Shown piece by piece: positions 29,030-39,008 of a DNA stretch of 64,000 nucleotides. Origin of the DNA: Agrobacterium rubi TR3 = NBRC 13261 (lineage in GTDB: Bacteria > Pseudomonadota > Alphaproteobacteria > Rhizobiales > Rhizobiaceae). The position numbers were made by a program, and so were the translations under genes. Location of the stretch: contig NZ_BBJU01000007.1 in assembly GCF_000739935.1 (NCBI RefSeq), positions 372,001 through 436,000 of the forward strand, given 5' to 3'. Below the pieces are notes generated by a model, which was given only the letters and a program-made list of their open reading frames with translations, was not told the origin of the DNA and searched no databases. Position 1 is the first letter of the stretch; every line of letters begins with the position of its first letter.

Positions 29030-30224
29030 CTTGTCTGCTTACCCCCTTGGTATCTGTCTCAAGTTCGGAAGGTGTTTCTTCCCGCTCCACGTCGCCCTGT
29101 GCTGCGCGTTGCAGAAACTGCCGGATGGACAATTGCCGGCCTTCCTCTTCGAATTGCTGTTTGTATGCTGACCAGTAGTCGGTGCGTTTGATCACCGAGC
29201 GCCATTCCTTGCGTTCGATCTTGGCCCGCCAGTCATTTTCCGCATCCGCCATCGCCTCGATCAGTCTGGGCTCCAGCTTGCGGGTGCAGGTCTGTATCAA
29301 TGTCTCCAGCGTCGATGCGAGCAGACGCTGCTGGCGGATCAGACCTTCCATGCGTCCACGGGTCGTGTTGTCGCTGAGTTCGATCTCGATAGCCGCCTTG
29401 TCGATGTCCAGAACAGCCAGGCTTTCAGCCATTTCCTTCTCCAGCTGGACAAGAAGATCATCAACGGCGTCTTGAGCGGGAGAAAAAGCAGTTGGCTGCG
29501 GCTCCTCGATTTCGACCTCGTCGTCAGTATCCGTGAAAACCGCCTCAAAATCTTCAGGCGCAGCCTTTTTCTTCGGGCGCGCGACCATGACTGGAATATT
29601 CAAAGCGTCGGTATGCTCGTGCTTGCTGCTTTCGTCCGGCTCTTCGTTCCAGTCATTGGGGAGGACGGTGCCGATACCGGATGTTGCAGGTGGAGCATTC
29701 CAGCCGATATCTACATTGCGTGAGATGGATTTGGTTTTTTTGCCCGATGGATTGGCCATCGCATCAGGCCAGTCGTCGTTGGTTGCGCCACCTGCGATCA
29801 CGCCGCGCGCGGAGCGCCCGTTGGGTGCGATGTCGGCAAGGATCGCGGAGATGGTCATGGTCTCATCGCTGACACGCAACGACCTGTCTGGATCGCCGAA
29901 ATCCATTTCAGCCTCACCCGTGATGACAGCTTCGAAGGTCTGGCCACCGATGCCGATCTGCGATCCGTTGTTCAACCGCGCCGTCTGGCCCTCGAGAAGC
30001 AGACGGCCGTCCACCTGCGTGCCGTTTGCGCTCCGATCAAGGATTGTAAAACCCTCACGGTCACGGGTCAGGGTGCAATGGATTTTCGACACGCGCCGCG
30101 CGTCGTCATTGACCTGCCAGTCGCAATCTGTGGAACGCCCGATAATGCGGCTGCCGTGTTCGAAACTCCACTGGGTCGGCTTTGGGCTTCCACTGGTATT
30201 TTTCTCTTTCAGAACAAGTTTCAT
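29019..30224 (-). CDS. fha: T6SS FHA-domain activator Fha (ImpI)
   Basis: A 401-residue protein with an N-terminal forkhead-associated phosphothreonine-binding domain (IIGRSTDCDWQVNDD at 27-41, VSKIHCTLT about 45-53, then SANGTQVDGRLL) and a long charged C-terminal region without a recognised catalytic domain. In A. tumefaciens Fha binds phosphorylated TssL and triggers Hcp secretion. It sits ten bases after tssG. Confidence 0.93.
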   Translation of the reverse strand: MKLVLKEKNTSGSPKPTQWSFEHGSRIIGRSTDCDWQVNDDARRVSKIHCTLTRDREGFTILDRSANGTQVDGRLLLEGQTARLNNGSQIGIGGQTFEAVITGEAEMDFGDPDRSLRVSDETMTISAILADIAPNGRSARGVIAGGATNDDWPDAMANPSGKKTKSISRNVDIGWNAPPATSGIGTVLPNDWNEEPDESSKHEHTDALNIPVMVARPKKKAAPEDFEAVFTDTDDEVEIEEPQPTAFSPAQDAVDDLLVQLEKEMAESLAVLDIDKAAIEIELSDNTTRGRMEGLIRQQRLLASTLETLIQTCTRKLEPRLIEAMADAENDWRAKIERKEWRSVIKRTDYWSAYKQQFEEEGRQLSIRQFLQRAAQGDVEREETPSELETDTKGVSRQDEA

Positions 30225-30234
30225 TGTCTCGTCC

Positions 30235-31239
30235 TCATGCAGACAGCGCCGAGCCTTCGCGCTCGGTCACGATGGCGTCGGTACTATCCTTTTCGGCGGG
30301 TGCTACACGCGCCCAGCTGTTCCAGCCCAACCGGGCAGGCGCGTCCGGTTGTCCCAACTGGCAAAATGGCACGTCCTCTTTTTTCAAAATCACCTGAACA
30401 TCGAAATCAAAGGCGCTGCCGACGAACAGCCGGGTGACAGCGCAAATCTCTGCAAGCCGCCTGGAGCCAGGTGTCAGCGCCAGATAATCGGCATAGCCGA
30501 CAGGCCCCAGCACGATGCGAAAACCACCGCTGAAATCCTGCACCGCGCTTCCGGCAGATACGTTTTTCCCCAGCGACAGACCGCCTGTCTGGCCAAGCTG
30601 GCTTTGTTCGTGAACGGGAAGCGGAACCCAGCGTCTGCGAAACTGTTCGACAGTGACATCAAGACCGGTAAATTCTCGGAGCATTGCCGTCAGTGCCGTC
30701 GCATTTCGGTTGCGGTTTGCCAGAAGCCCGCTGAAGCGCAGCAGAACGTCTTCTTTCACGCCCACCTTTTCGCTGAGCCCGCCGGTGCCGAAACCCGTGA
30801 GAGAAAGCAGGGTCTTGCGGAAGGCGTTGTTATCCTGATCGCGCGACCAGCGCAGTCCTCGCGCCAGCCGGTATTTTTCGGTGGCGGCAACGAAAAGCTC
30901 GCTAAAGCGGGCGGCAAACAGACTGAAGAAGCTGCCCATCGCTTTTGAGCGATTGCGCTCTTCCCGTTGCAACATCTCGCCATAGACAGGCGGCAACGCA
31001 CCGAGCGGACCCATGATCGGCGCAAAAGCCGAGCGCAATTCCATCTTGCCGTTTTTCTTGCGAAAGCCGCCAATGGCGACAGGCGTCAGTCGCGACCCAT
31101 TGTGCGCGCCAATCGACAGTTCCTCATGCTCGGCCAGATGCTGCGCGACGCGAAAGGCCGTTGTCGGCTCGAATGCACCGGGGTCACGCGTTAAGCGCTC
31201 CGCCTGCTGTTCCCGCATATCTGGCGAACCATGCCTCAT
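30235..31239 (-). CDS. tssG: T6SS baseplate protein TssG (ImpH)
   Basis: A 334-residue cytoplasmic baseplate subunit that with TssF forms the wedge around the spike. The family segments FEPTTAFRVAQHLAEHEE (about 23-40) and ELRSAFAPIMGPLGALP (about 68-84) are recognisable. Nine bases separate it from tssF. Its TssF partner and the TssE gene are directly upstream, giving a complete baseplate set. Confidence 0.92.
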   Translation of the reverse strand: MRHGSPDMREQQAERLTRDPGAFEPTTAFRVAQHLAEHEELSIGAHNGSRLTPVAIGGFRKKNGKMELRSAFAPIMGPLGALPPVYGEMLQREERNRSKAMGSFFSLFAARFSELFVAATEKYRLARGLRWSRDQDNNAFRKTLLSLTGFGTGGLSEKVGVKEDVLLRFSGLLANRNRNATALTAMLREFTGLDVTVEQFRRRWVPLPVHEQSQLGQTGGLSLGKNVSAGSAVQDFSGGFRIVLGPVGYADYLALTPGSRRLAEICAVTRLFVGSAFDFDVQVILKKEDVPFCQLGQPDAPARLGWNSWARVAPAEKDSTDAIVTEREGSALSA

Positions 31240-31248
31240 CGCGAACCC

Positions 31249-33033
31249 CTACAGCAATGGGCGGTCTGCCGCACGGGCAGGCCACTTGGCAAGAGGTTCG
31301 GACTGGCCGCGCATGGTAACGGTCAAACGGGTGAAGCTGTTGATCGAGGTGTAGAGACCAAAGAAATGGTTAAGCACGCTTGCAAAGACGAACGCGGCCG
31401 AGCGGTCTATCATCGCCGGATCGAACTCCAGCGTGATGTCCGTTCCCGGTACCATAGCAGAGCCAATCCGTGCATGCGAGTTGCTGGCTTCAACCGACGT
31501 GATCGCCTCCACCAGTTGCCGTGTCTCCGGCGTGTCGCGGAACGCGTAGAGCGACAGGATGTCCTTGAGCGGTGCGCCCCCATTGTCGAATAGCGACAAA
31601 TGGTTGAGCAGCAGGTGGGAGACCAGTCTCCATTCACGCGCCGACCGCTCGGTCATCCGCACGGCGGGCGTTGGCGGCATTAACGCATGTATGGATTCGA
31701 TCGCCTCGTTTCCCGCCGACAGCTGAAGGAAGGGGTGCCCGCCGCCGAAGGGAAGTTGGCTCGGGAGTTCCCGGTTGATGCACAGCGTTTCCACGCTTGC
31801 GACCACATCGATTGGTCCCAGGGGGCCGCGTTGCTGATCGACGAAAGCGATATCGGTATCTGACGAGCCGTCATCATCGTCGAAACGGCGATAGGATTGC
31901 CAGAACACATTGGAGCCATTGCTGCGTTGCGTACGGCCGAAGAAGGGAGACGTGGTCTCGATGTGGCCGGAACGGTTTGTCAGTTGGACACTTTCGACGC
32001 CGTAAATTTCGCGGGTCCGCTGGCGTCTCGCATCCGGCAATAAGCGATATTCCGTGCGCGTGCCATCCAGATTGATGGGTTCGCAGGCTTGCTTGAACAG
32101 GTTTATGACGGGCGACGCGTTCAGCACGAAGTCTTTTGCAGACACCATCCGCTCAAGGCGCGCGTCGGCTGCATCGAGATAGATGTAAAGTTCGCAATCG
32201 CCACCCGTCCACTGATTCATGCTCTCGATATCGAGAAAAAGAAACTTCTGCGGAAGCGCGAAAAACTCCGTCAGCAGCCGGTATCCGTCGAAGCTGTTGG
32301 CAGGATAGGGAAGCATCGCCTGATCGCGGGAAAAGCCCGATGGCTTCAGGTTTCTGGCAGGAAGGAAGACGGCATTCTTGTCCTCCGAATGCTGCGCAAG
32401 CGCCAGCCCAACGCAATGATTGGCCAGCAATTCGTAAAGAGCCGTCGCCTGCTGCCAGGCCGTCGAAATGAAGATCTGAAGCGAACTCAGCCCCATCTCG
32501 CGAAATGTCGTCGGTCGTGGCGAGGTGGTACGTAGCGAAAGTTTCAGGCAGCTTGCAGCACCGGCACTGGTCGCCGAAAACGGCGCGTCGATGGGCTGGC
32601 TGACCAAGGTCGCGCCTGAGATTTCCAACGGAATGATATCGGTGTCCTGCGCGGTGCGAAACCGGCAGCTTTCCCCGCCGATCGGCTCGGCCAGAACTTC
32701 ACTGTGGCGATCCAGTCTCTGCACCGTTGTGAGGGCTGGGCTCGGTGTGAAATGCACCACGCTCATCGAGGGCAGGGGGGCGAGGTAATGAGGATAAAGC
32801 GTCTCAAGCAGGCTGTCGGTGAGCTCTGGAAACTCGTCATCCAGTTTCTGGCGCACGCGTGCTGCGGAATAGGCAAAACTCTGGATCAACCGCTCGACAT
32901 GTGGGTCGTCGGCGACCTCTCCCGTCATCCGCAGCCGCCCCGCGATCTTCGGGAATGCCTTGGCGAAACGGGACGCGCGTTTTCTTAGCGAAAACAGTTC
33001 GTCATTGTATTTTTCGAGGAAGCCGTCAGCCAT
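31249..33033 (-). CDS. tssF: T6SS baseplate protein TssF (ImpG)
   Basis: A 594-residue cytoplasmic baseplate subunit. It begins MADGFLEKYNDELFSLRK and continues with ERLIQSFAYSAARVRQKLDDEFPEL broken over the family-typical helix pair, then LLETLYPHYLAPLPSMS, all characteristic of TssF. The length is within the usual 580-630. It overlaps the end of tssE by eight bases. Confidence 0.94.
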   Translation of the reverse strand: MADGFLEKYNDELFSLRKRASRFAKAFPKIAGRLRMTGEVADDPHVERLIQSFAYSAARVRQKLDDEFPELTDSLLETLYPHYLAPLPSMSVVHFTPSPALTTVQRLDRHSEVLAEPIGGESCRFRTAQDTDIIPLEISGATLVSQPIDAPFSATSAGAASCLKLSLRTTSPRPTTFREMGLSSLQIFISTAWQQATALYELLANHCVGLALAQHSEDKNAVFLPARNLKPSGFSRDQAMLPYPANSFDGYRLLTEFFALPQKFLFLDIESMNQWTGGDCELYIYLDAADARLERMVSAKDFVLNASPVINLFKQACEPINLDGTRTEYRLLPDARRQRTREIYGVESVQLTNRSGHIETTSPFFGRTQRSNGSNVFWQSYRRFDDDDGSSDTDIAFVDQQRGPLGPIDVVASVETLCINRELPSQLPFGGGHPFLQLSAGNEAIESIHALMPPTPAVRMTERSAREWRLVSHLLLNHLSLFDNGGAPLKDILSLYAFRDTPETRQLVEAITSVEASNSHARIGSAMVPGTDITLEFDPAMIDRSAAFVFASVLNHFFGLYTSINSFTRLTVTMRGQSEPLAKWPARAADRPLL

Positions 33034-33589
33034 TTCCCGCCTCCACTAGAAAACGTTGCGTGGACGGGTCGATCTTCGACTCGAAGCTGATGGGCGGCAT
33101 GCCTTCATGCAGGCGGAAGGTCGCCTGAATGCGCATTCTCAGCGCCCGGTCGCCATCTGTCCGATTGCGCAGAATAGTGACCCGGACATCGGAAAGACGC
33201 GTTTCAAACATGCTGATACGACGTTCGATCGTCTGTGCAAGTTTTGCCTTGGAAGCATCCGTCACGAGATTGGCAGAGAGGATGCCGTCCACGCCGTAGC
33301 TCACCAACGCATCCGACAGCTCTTTCAGATCAGCCGACGGCCCGGCCGGATTGCGCCGCGTGTTCAGCAGAGCCTCCAGATCACGTCGAATGACCTCGCG
33401 CATTTCACGGACCTGATCCGAAAGGCTCGCGGGAGGATCATTCTCTGCATCCGGCGCATCGTCCAGCAGTCGGTCCAAAACCGATCGCGACAATGTTCGC
33501 TCTTTTGGCCTGTATTGCTCGAGCGGATCAACCACGCGCGGTCTGCCTCTCGTTGGTTTCAGCCGGGGCGGAAAGGGTAGAGATTTCAT
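33026..33589 (-). CDS. tssE: T6SS baseplate protein TssE (ImpF, gp25-like)
   Basis: A 187-residue protein related to phage T4 gp25, which nucleates sheath assembly on the baseplate. The C-terminal half shows the gp25-like pattern (EVIRRDLEALLNTRRNP, then LVSYGVDGILSANL). The start is uncertain: ATG codons at 33607 and 33589 are both in frame and neither has a clear ribosome-binding site. I prefer 33589 because the product then begins MKSLPFPPRLKPTRGRPRV. Either way the gene begins inside the end of impE, an overlap of 62 bases or more. Confidence 0.85.
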   Translation of the reverse strand: MKSLPFPPRLKPTRGRPRVVDPLEQYRPKERTLSRSVLDRLLDDAPDAENDPPASLSDQVREMREVIRRDLEALLNTRRNPAGPSADLKELSDALVSYGVDGILSANLVTDASKAKLAQTIERRISMFETRLSDVRVTILRNRTDGDRALRMRIQATFRLHEGMPPISFESKIDPSTQRFLVEAGNG

Positions 33590-34352
33590 GGAACGGCACA
33601 AGATCATTGCCAATCAACAGGCAACGCTGGCCCTGTCCGGTAACCAGCGGCCCGTCGTCGTTCCATATCGTTTCACGACCGAGCAGCATGGGCGCACTAT
33701 CGGTGTCGCCGTGATAAATCGATGGCAGCAAGACTGATGCCATCGCGCCATCGCGCAACGACAGTTCCGCCTGCCGGAATGCGATATCACGGGGGCGCTT
33801 CATCGGCTCGACCGTCAGGGATTCGATCCTGTTGTAGTCGATCCAGAGATAGCGACCACCATCCGTCAGCACTTCCAGTGCATGGGGAATGCGGTCATCG
33901 AGATCGCGTATATCGCCAGCTGGCTTGTCATTGCAGGCGATGGAGAGTTCGCCGCGTTGAGCTTCCAGTTCCGCAAGCGCGCTTGTGGCACCCTCGGTGT
34001 CGCCTGCACGCGTGGCAATGTTGGCCTTGATGGCAAGCTGGTCTAGTTCCGAAGGACCGTTCGCGAAATCGGGAACTGCGCCGTTTTCGAACCAAGCATT
34101 ACGGGCAGCCATGGCGCGCAGGTGCTGGCGAATGATTGAAAAGCCGACGGCATCCTGGGGTGCGAAGGTTGCTGCAAGATTGCACTGCGCATCCGCCTTT
34201 TCAAATTCTCCTGCAAGAATCAGCAGGTCGACGTAAAGATTGCGGCCCTCCTTGTCCGATGGCTTGACCTTAACGTGCTCTTTTGCAGCCGCAATGGCGT
34301 CCTGAAGCTGATCGCCGTCGAGCAGGCGGGAGATATCGTCGCGCAGTGTCAT
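33528..34352 (-). CDS. impE: T6SS-associated protein ImpE
   Basis: A 274-residue cytoplasmic protein. The N-terminal third (residues 1-90) looks like tetratricopeptide-type helices (LQDAIAAAKEHVKVKPSDKE, GEFEKADAQCNLAATFAP), and the rest contains the ImpE domain (YLWIDYNRIESLTVEPMKRP). ImpE is an accessory protein found in a subset of T6SS loci, mostly in alphaproteobacteria, with no settled role. It overlaps tssC-like impD by four bases and tssE by at least 62. Confidence 0.88.
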   Translation of the reverse strand: MTLRDDISRLLDGDQLQDAIAAAKEHVKVKPSDKEGRNLYVDLLILAGEFEKADAQCNLAATFAPQDAVGFSIIRQHLRAMAARNAWFENGAVPDFANGPSELDQLAIKANIATRAGDTEGATSALAELEAQRGELSIACNDKPAGDIRDLDDRIPHALEVLTDGGRYLWIDYNRIESLTVEPMKRPRDIAFRQAELSLRDGAMASVLLPSIYHGDTDSAPMLLGRETIWNDDGPLVTGQGQRCLLIGNDLVPFHEISTLSAPAETNERQTARG

Positions 34353-35740
34353 GCGGGGATCCTTTGTGGCTCGGGTGCAGCGCCGCTGCGTACAATCGGG
34401 GTCGTCGTTTCGGCGATGAGGTGGAAGCTGGTTGAAACGTCATCCAGCTGGAAGTGCGGTTGCAGGCGCACGGTGCAGGAGAAGCTTCCGGGTTTTCCGG
34501 GGATTTCGAACACTTCTATGCCAGCTGAGCGCAGGGGGTAGCGTGCGCGTAACGTGGCCTCGGCATCGTCGTTGCCGAGTGTATAGGACGCCAGCCACGT
34601 TTCGAGTTTGCGCTCGATCGTGCGTGAATCGCTCAGCGCGCCGATATCGTCGCGCATGATGACCTTGAGGTAATGCGAGAACCGCGAGGCGCACAACACA
34701 TATTGCAGCATCGCAGCCAGTCTTGCGTTTTGCCGGGCGCTCTCACCAGAATAATGGCCGGGCGCGTGTAGCGATTGATTGGCGTTGAAAATCGCCATGC
34801 TGGAGAGATAGGTTGTCGAGACGGGCACGATGCCGAGATCGGAAAATTGCTGCTCCTGGCCCGTGGTTAGCTGCGCTTCGACGGGTGGCTGCGCGGACAG
34901 GCCGTTGCTCTCGAGCCCGAGGTCCAGCGGCGGGAGCTGCGCCTGCGATAACATGCCGCCATCCACGGCGTCCTGCGTCACACCGCGAATATCGGCAAAC
35001 CAACCGGTATCGTTGAAGTTTCGGACGACAACGGCAGCAAAGGCGAAGGCTGCATTTCCCCACAGCAATGTTTCACCGCCCTCCGATACATGTTCACGGA
35101 AGGGGAATGGATCTGCGCGGCGACGCGAAAACGGCTTGTGAGGAGAGCGCAACAGAATGCGAGGCGCGACGAGACCAACGAACCGGCTATCATCGCGGGC
35201 ACGAAGTGCGTTCCAGCGCAGCCGCGATTTTTCCTGCTTCAACCAGGAAAAATCATGAACGCGACTGAGTTCGGAAAAATCCTGGAGCCCAACGGTCATG
35301 GGAGAGGCCGCAGCGACAAATGGGCAAAAGGCCGCAGCGGCCACCATGCCGATCTGCGAAAGCGCGGTGATGGAATCGATGCCTTCAAAGTCTTCAGGAG
35401 AAAATGTGTAGTCACCGATCAACAGGCCAACCGGCTCGCCCCCCGGCATTCCGAACTCGCGGCTGTAGATGATTTCAAACAGATGGCTCTGGTCGAAATC
35501 CGTCGCCCGCTCCATGCTTCTGGCCAGTTCCCGCCAGCTTGCATTCAGCAGCTTGATTTTCACATCAGGGCTACGGCTCGCTTCACGCACCACCATGGCA
35601 AGCCCGCGCCACCTTGCCTCCATCGCCTGAAACTCGGGATGGTGCAAAATTGCGTTGACCTGTTCATTCAGCGCCTCGTCTATGAGCGCAATGAGCAGGT
35701 CGGCTTGACTGCGGGTGTCCGAAACGGACCGTGGCTTCAT
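34349..35740 (-). CDS. impD: Second TssC-family sheath protein (ImpD)
   Basis: A 463-residue paralogue of the sheath protein TssC, encoded directly downstream of tssC. Family segments are present (MEARWRGLAMVVREA, then EFGMPGGEPVGLLIGDYTF and SRFSHYLKVIMRDDIG). It is shorter at the N terminus than ImpC, lacking about 30 residues before the first conserved helix. Agrobacterium has two such proteins, called TssC40 and TssC41 in the literature. Whether this one enters the sheath or caps it is not evident from sequence. Confidence 0.9.
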   Translation of the reverse strand: MKPRSVSDTRSQADLLIALIDEALNEQVNAILHHPEFQAMEARWRGLAMVVREASRSPDVKIKLLNASWRELARSMERATDFDQSHLFEIIYSREFGMPGGEPVGLLIGDYTFSPEDFEGIDSITALSQIGMVAAAAFCPFVAAASPMTVGLQDFSELSRVHDFSWLKQEKSRLRWNALRARDDSRFVGLVAPRILLRSPHKPFSRRRADPFPFREHVSEGGETLLWGNAAFAFAAVVVRNFNDTGWFADIRGVTQDAVDGGMLSQAQLPPLDLGLESNGLSAQPPVEAQLTTGQEQQFSDLGIVPVSTTYLSSMAIFNANQSLHAPGHYSGESARQNARLAAMLQYVLCASRFSHYLKVIMRDDIGALSDSRTIERKLETWLASYTLGNDDAEATLRARYPLRSAGIEVFEIPGKPGSFSCTVRLQPHFQLDDVSTSFHLIAETTTPIVRSGAAPEPQRIPA

Positions 35741-35769
35741 GGAAGGGCTCCAGGCGGCAATGAGAGAAG

Positions 35770-35787
35770 AGGGGCATTGCTGCCCCT
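35770..35787 (-). other. Intra-operon hairpin after tssC
   Basis: AGGGGCA and TGCCCCT form a perfect 7-base stem with a TTGC loop between the tssC stop codon and impD. On the minus strand it is followed by CTTCTC rather than a T run, so it may stabilise the upstream sheath message or reduce read-through into impD. Confidence 0.5.
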
Positions 35788-35795
35788 TTTCCTTG

Positions 35796-37277
35796 TCAGT
35801 TCTTGGTCGGAATACGAGCGACCATACGCAGAGACGTCGTCAGTTCCTCCATCTGCAGCCATGGGCGCATCCACGCCACGGCGTTGTATGCGCCAGGCTT
35901 GCCGGGAATTTCCTGAACGGTAACCTTGGCATCGCGAAGCGGATATTTCGCTCTGGATTCTTCGCCGGCTTCATCATTGGCATTGACATAATTGGCGATC
36001 CAGCGATTGAGCCAGACCTCGCAGTCGGACGCCTCCATGAAGGAGCCGATTTTGTCGCGACCCATGACCTTGAGGTAATGGGCGAAGCGGGAAGTCGCCA
36101 TCATGTAAGGCAGGCGCGCAGACACGGCAGCGTTCGCGGTTGCTTCGGGCCGGTCATAGAGCTTCGGCTTATGCGCGGTCTGCGCACCGAAGAAGACGGC
36201 GTAATCTGTGTTCTTGTAGTGGCACAGTGGCAGGAAGCCGAGCTTGCCCAGTTCCGCATCGCGACGATCGGTGATGCCGACTTCGGTCGGGCATTTCAGA
36301 TCAAGGTCGCCGTCATCACTGGAGAACACGTGCATGGGGAGGTTTTCCACCTTGCCGCCATTTTCCGCGCCGCGAATGGCCGTGCACCAGCCATTTTTGG
36401 CAAATGCGTCTGTCAGCTTGGTGCCCATGACATAGGCCGCATTCATCCAGCAATATTCGTCATGATCGAGATCGTTGTTTGCAGAGCCCTTGGTCTCATC
36501 ATAGGCAAATTCGTCCACGGGATTGGTCTTGGGGCCGTATGGCATGCGCGCCAGAACACGGGGAAGGGCGAGTGTGACGAAACGTGAATCGTCGCTTTCA
36601 CGGAAGCTGCGCCACTTTGCATATTCGACTGTGTCGAAAATCTTCTCCAAATCGCGCGGGCGGGCCAGATCGCGGTAGTCGTCGAAGCCGAACATGCGCG
36701 GGCTTGCAGCCGAAATGAACGGTGCGAAGGCAGCAGCGGCGATGGAAGACACGCCTTGCAGAAGTTGGACGTCTTCGAATGAGTTGTCGAACTCATAGTC
36801 ACCGATGATCGCGCCCATGGGTTCACCACCGGGTGTGCCGAACTCGTCTTCATAGATGGACTTGAACAGGCGCGACTGGTCAAATTCCACGGCCTTTTCC
36901 AGATCGCGGCTCACTTCGCGCTTGGTGGCGTTCAGCACGCGAATCTTCAAGTTGACGCTGGTTTCGGAATTTTTAACCAGATAGTTCAAGCCGCGCCATG
37001 TGCCTTCAAGCTTGGTGAACTCGGGCGCTTGCATGACCGCTGCAAGTTGGACCGAAATCGCGCGATCCAGTTCGGCGATCGCCTGATTGAGGGTGACTGT
37101 CAGGTTGCGGTCGTATTTGACCGTGCCCTTCAATGCCTGGTCGGTCAGGGTGCGCAAAAGATTTTGAGCGCGGTCAGGTTCGGTCTGGCGTGTAGCGGCA
37201 ACAACCTTGGCCAACAGGCCATTTTCTTCGGTCGTCGTTGCCTGTGCATCATTTTTCAGCAGGCTATCAGCGCTCAT
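35796..37277 (-). CDS. tssC: T6SS sheath large subunit TssC (ImpC)
   Basis: A 493-residue sheath protein (VipB family) that assembles with TssB into the contractile tube. Typical segments are LEGTWRGLNYLVKNSETSVN (about 91-110), FGTPGGEPMGAIIGDYEF and TSRFAHYLKVMGRDKIGSF near residue 407. Length and order match the canonical TssC. The gap to tssB is 97 bases and holds a small GCCCC/GGGGC hairpin at 37329-37343. Sheath disassembly would be done by the ClpV encoded in the divergent operon. Confidence 0.96.
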   Translation of the reverse strand: MSADSLLKNDAQATTTEENGLLAKVVAATRQTEPDRAQNLLRTLTDQALKGTVKYDRNLTVTLNQAIAELDRAISVQLAAVMQAPEFTKLEGTWRGLNYLVKNSETSVNLKIRVLNATKREVSRDLEKAVEFDQSRLFKSIYEDEFGTPGGEPMGAIIGDYEFDNSFEDVQLLQGVSSIAAAAFAPFISAASPRMFGFDDYRDLARPRDLEKIFDTVEYAKWRSFRESDDSRFVTLALPRVLARMPYGPKTNPVDEFAYDETKGSANNDLDHDEYCWMNAAYVMGTKLTDAFAKNGWCTAIRGAENGGKVENLPMHVFSSDDGDLDLKCPTEVGITDRRDAELGKLGFLPLCHYKNTDYAVFFGAQTAHKPKLYDRPEATANAAVSARLPYMMATSRFAHYLKVMGRDKIGSFMEASDCEVWLNRWIANYVNANDEAGEESRAKYPLRDAKVTVQEIPGKPGAYNAVAWMRPWLQMEELTTSLRMVARIPTKN

Positions 37278-37374
37278 GTCTCAATCCTTCCAAATGCGGC
37301 TTTCTGTATCGCCGCTAGAACTGGGGAAGCCCCATAACGGGGCATCTCAACGAAGCAATGCTTGAGCAGCGAAG

Positions 37375-37884
37375 CTATTTGCTTTCGCCGTTCTTCTGTT
37401 TCAGTTCGGCGACGAGTGTTCCCAGATCGGTCTTGTTCTGAAGAATATCTTCGAGAAGGCGCTCTAGATCTTCGGAGCGGTCCGCCTTGGAAAGCAGATC
37501 ACGGAGCTCGTTGCGGGCGTCCAGCAGGGCTTTCAGTGCAGGTACCTGCTCGACCACGGCGCCGGGAAGAAAGTCGTCCATGCTTTCGAATTTAAGATTG
37601 ACCTGTAAATCGGTGCCATCATCCTGAAGGGTGTTGGGAACACTCATATTCAGGCCTGGCGTCATGCGGCGCATGACTTCATCGAAATTGTCGCGGTCGA
37701 TCTGAACGAATTTGCGTTCGCCGAACGGCTTCAATGGTTGGGTCGGGTTGCCTGAGAAGTCGCCGAGCACACCGACGACGAATGGCAATTCCTTGACCAC
37801 CATCGCGCCTTCTGTCTCGACTTCGTATTTGATGTGAACGCGAGGCTTGCGAACCCGCTCCAGCTTCTCATGTACACTTGGCAT
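37375..37884 (-). CDS. tssB: T6SS sheath small subunit TssB (ImpB)
   Basis: A 169-residue sheath protein (VipA family). It begins [20 protein letters not shown] and contains [15 protein letters not shown] (about 34-48) and [15 protein letters not shown], which are diagnostic. The start follows a GGAGG-type site, and 62 bases separate it from impA. It forms the outer sheath heterodimer with TssC. Confidence 0.96.
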   Translation of the reverse strand: MPSVHEKLERVRKPRVHIKYEVETEGAMVVKELPFVVGVLGDFSGNPTQPLKPFGERKFVQIDRDNFDEVMRRMTPGLNMSVPNTLQDDGTDLQVNLKFESMDDFLPGAVVEQVPALKALLDARNELRDLLSKADRSEDLERLLEDILQNKTDLGTLVAELKQKNGESK

Positions 37885-37946
37885 TCAAACCTCCTTGATG
37901 CTTAAAAGCATTTGCTGACTTTGGGGAGCGTGCAACTCCCGTGGTT

Positions 37947-39008
37947 TCACTGTTTTCCGGTATCCTCGCCGCCCGGCTTTATGCCCGCTGCCGTCAAAAC
38001 GGCGTTGCGTGTGTTTGCTTCGGGCAAAAGCTCTGCGAGCAGTTCTGAAAAATCCATGCGCCCCCTGCGAACCAATGTTTCGATAGCCAGCGATATAGGA
38101 GAATGCGGCTCCGTCCGGCGGAAATAACGCGCAACTGCGAGAAGAGTTTCAAATGCGTCGTCACGTGATGCGATTTCTTCCGGGTTTGAAGTTAAGGTTT
38201 TCTGAACTTCAGGATGTGTAGCAGTAATTTCTGACTTCGCTATAGGTGTATTCTGCGGCGGTGGGGCTGGTGCACCATCTTTTCCACCCAAGGAGCGGAT
38301 CGCTGCTGCTGTCTCGATGAGGATATTGCGGATATTGGAACTGGCCGGTGCATTGGCCCCGCATCGTTCGGAAAGAATTGCGCTGATGGCATCAAACGTC
38401 TCGAGGCAGGCGTTCACGTCGGCCAGATGCGCCGACATAGCAGCGACGCCCACTTCAGACGCTGCCTGATACAGGTCCTCCCGGCGCTTCGTCTCGGCCG
38501 GTCTCTGCGCCAGTTGAAAGTCCCAGAGCGTTCTTTCTCCAAACTTGCCGCCGGGGATCAACGAGCTCAGCCGTAGGGGTTGCACCAGCGTTCCCTCGCT
38601 TCCAACACCGTTCAACCCGGCCAGCGGCGCGAATTTTTCTTCGTCGTCATCGTCACTGATTGATTTGAGCGAGTCCCACTGGTTGCAGAAAATATCATGG
38701 GTCAGTCGGTAAATTTCCAGCAGGCCAACATAGCCTCTCAGCCGAAGCTCTGCTTCGGCAAGCCATGCCAATATTTCGACATCTCGACTTTCCGAATATA
38801 TAATATGCAATCCGAGATTGCTAACCTCTGTCCAGTTGTTGGAAATCCTCAGAACTTCTTGCGGGGAGACAGAGCGTTCTTCTGCTCTTGCCTGGTTTCT
38901 TTCATCCTTAATTCTATAGTAGAGTTCACGAGTTCTTTGGTTGCTTCGAATATTCTCTCCGCAATCTCCAAGATATTCTATATTGCTTGTGACCCCTTGC
39001 GCACCCAA
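37947..39008 (-). CDS. tssA: T6SS assembly protein TssA (ImpA)
   Basis: A roughly 353-residue cytoplasmic protein with an N-terminal ImpA_N domain (residues about 1-145; CGENIRSNQRTRELYYRIKD and EILAWLAEAELRLRGYVGL). It is the first gene of the minus-strand operon. No ATG lies near the expected start. The best candidates are TTG at 39008 or CTG at 39014, with AAGAGG six bases before the CTG; by comparison with the family only about 10 residues precede the conserved CGE motif, so a start within this interval is required. The C-terminal domain is short, as in the small TssA class. Confidence 0.88.
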   Translation of the reverse strand: MGAQGVTSNIEYLGDCGENIRSNQRTRELYYRIKDERNQARAEERSVSPQEVLRISNNWTEVSNLGLHIIYSESRDVEILAWLAEAELRLRGYVGLLEIYRLTHDIFCNQWDSLKSISDDDDEEKFAPLAGLNGVGSEGTLVQPLRLSSLIPGGKFGERTLWDFQLAQRPAETKRREDLYQAASEVGVAAMSAHLADVNACLETFDAISAILSERCGANAPASSNIRNILIETAAAIRSLGGKDGAPAPPPQNTPIAKSEITATHPEVQKTLTSNPEEIASRDDAFETLLAVARYFRRTEPHSPISLAIETLVRRGRMDFSELLAELLPEANTRNAVLTAAGIKPGGEDTGKQ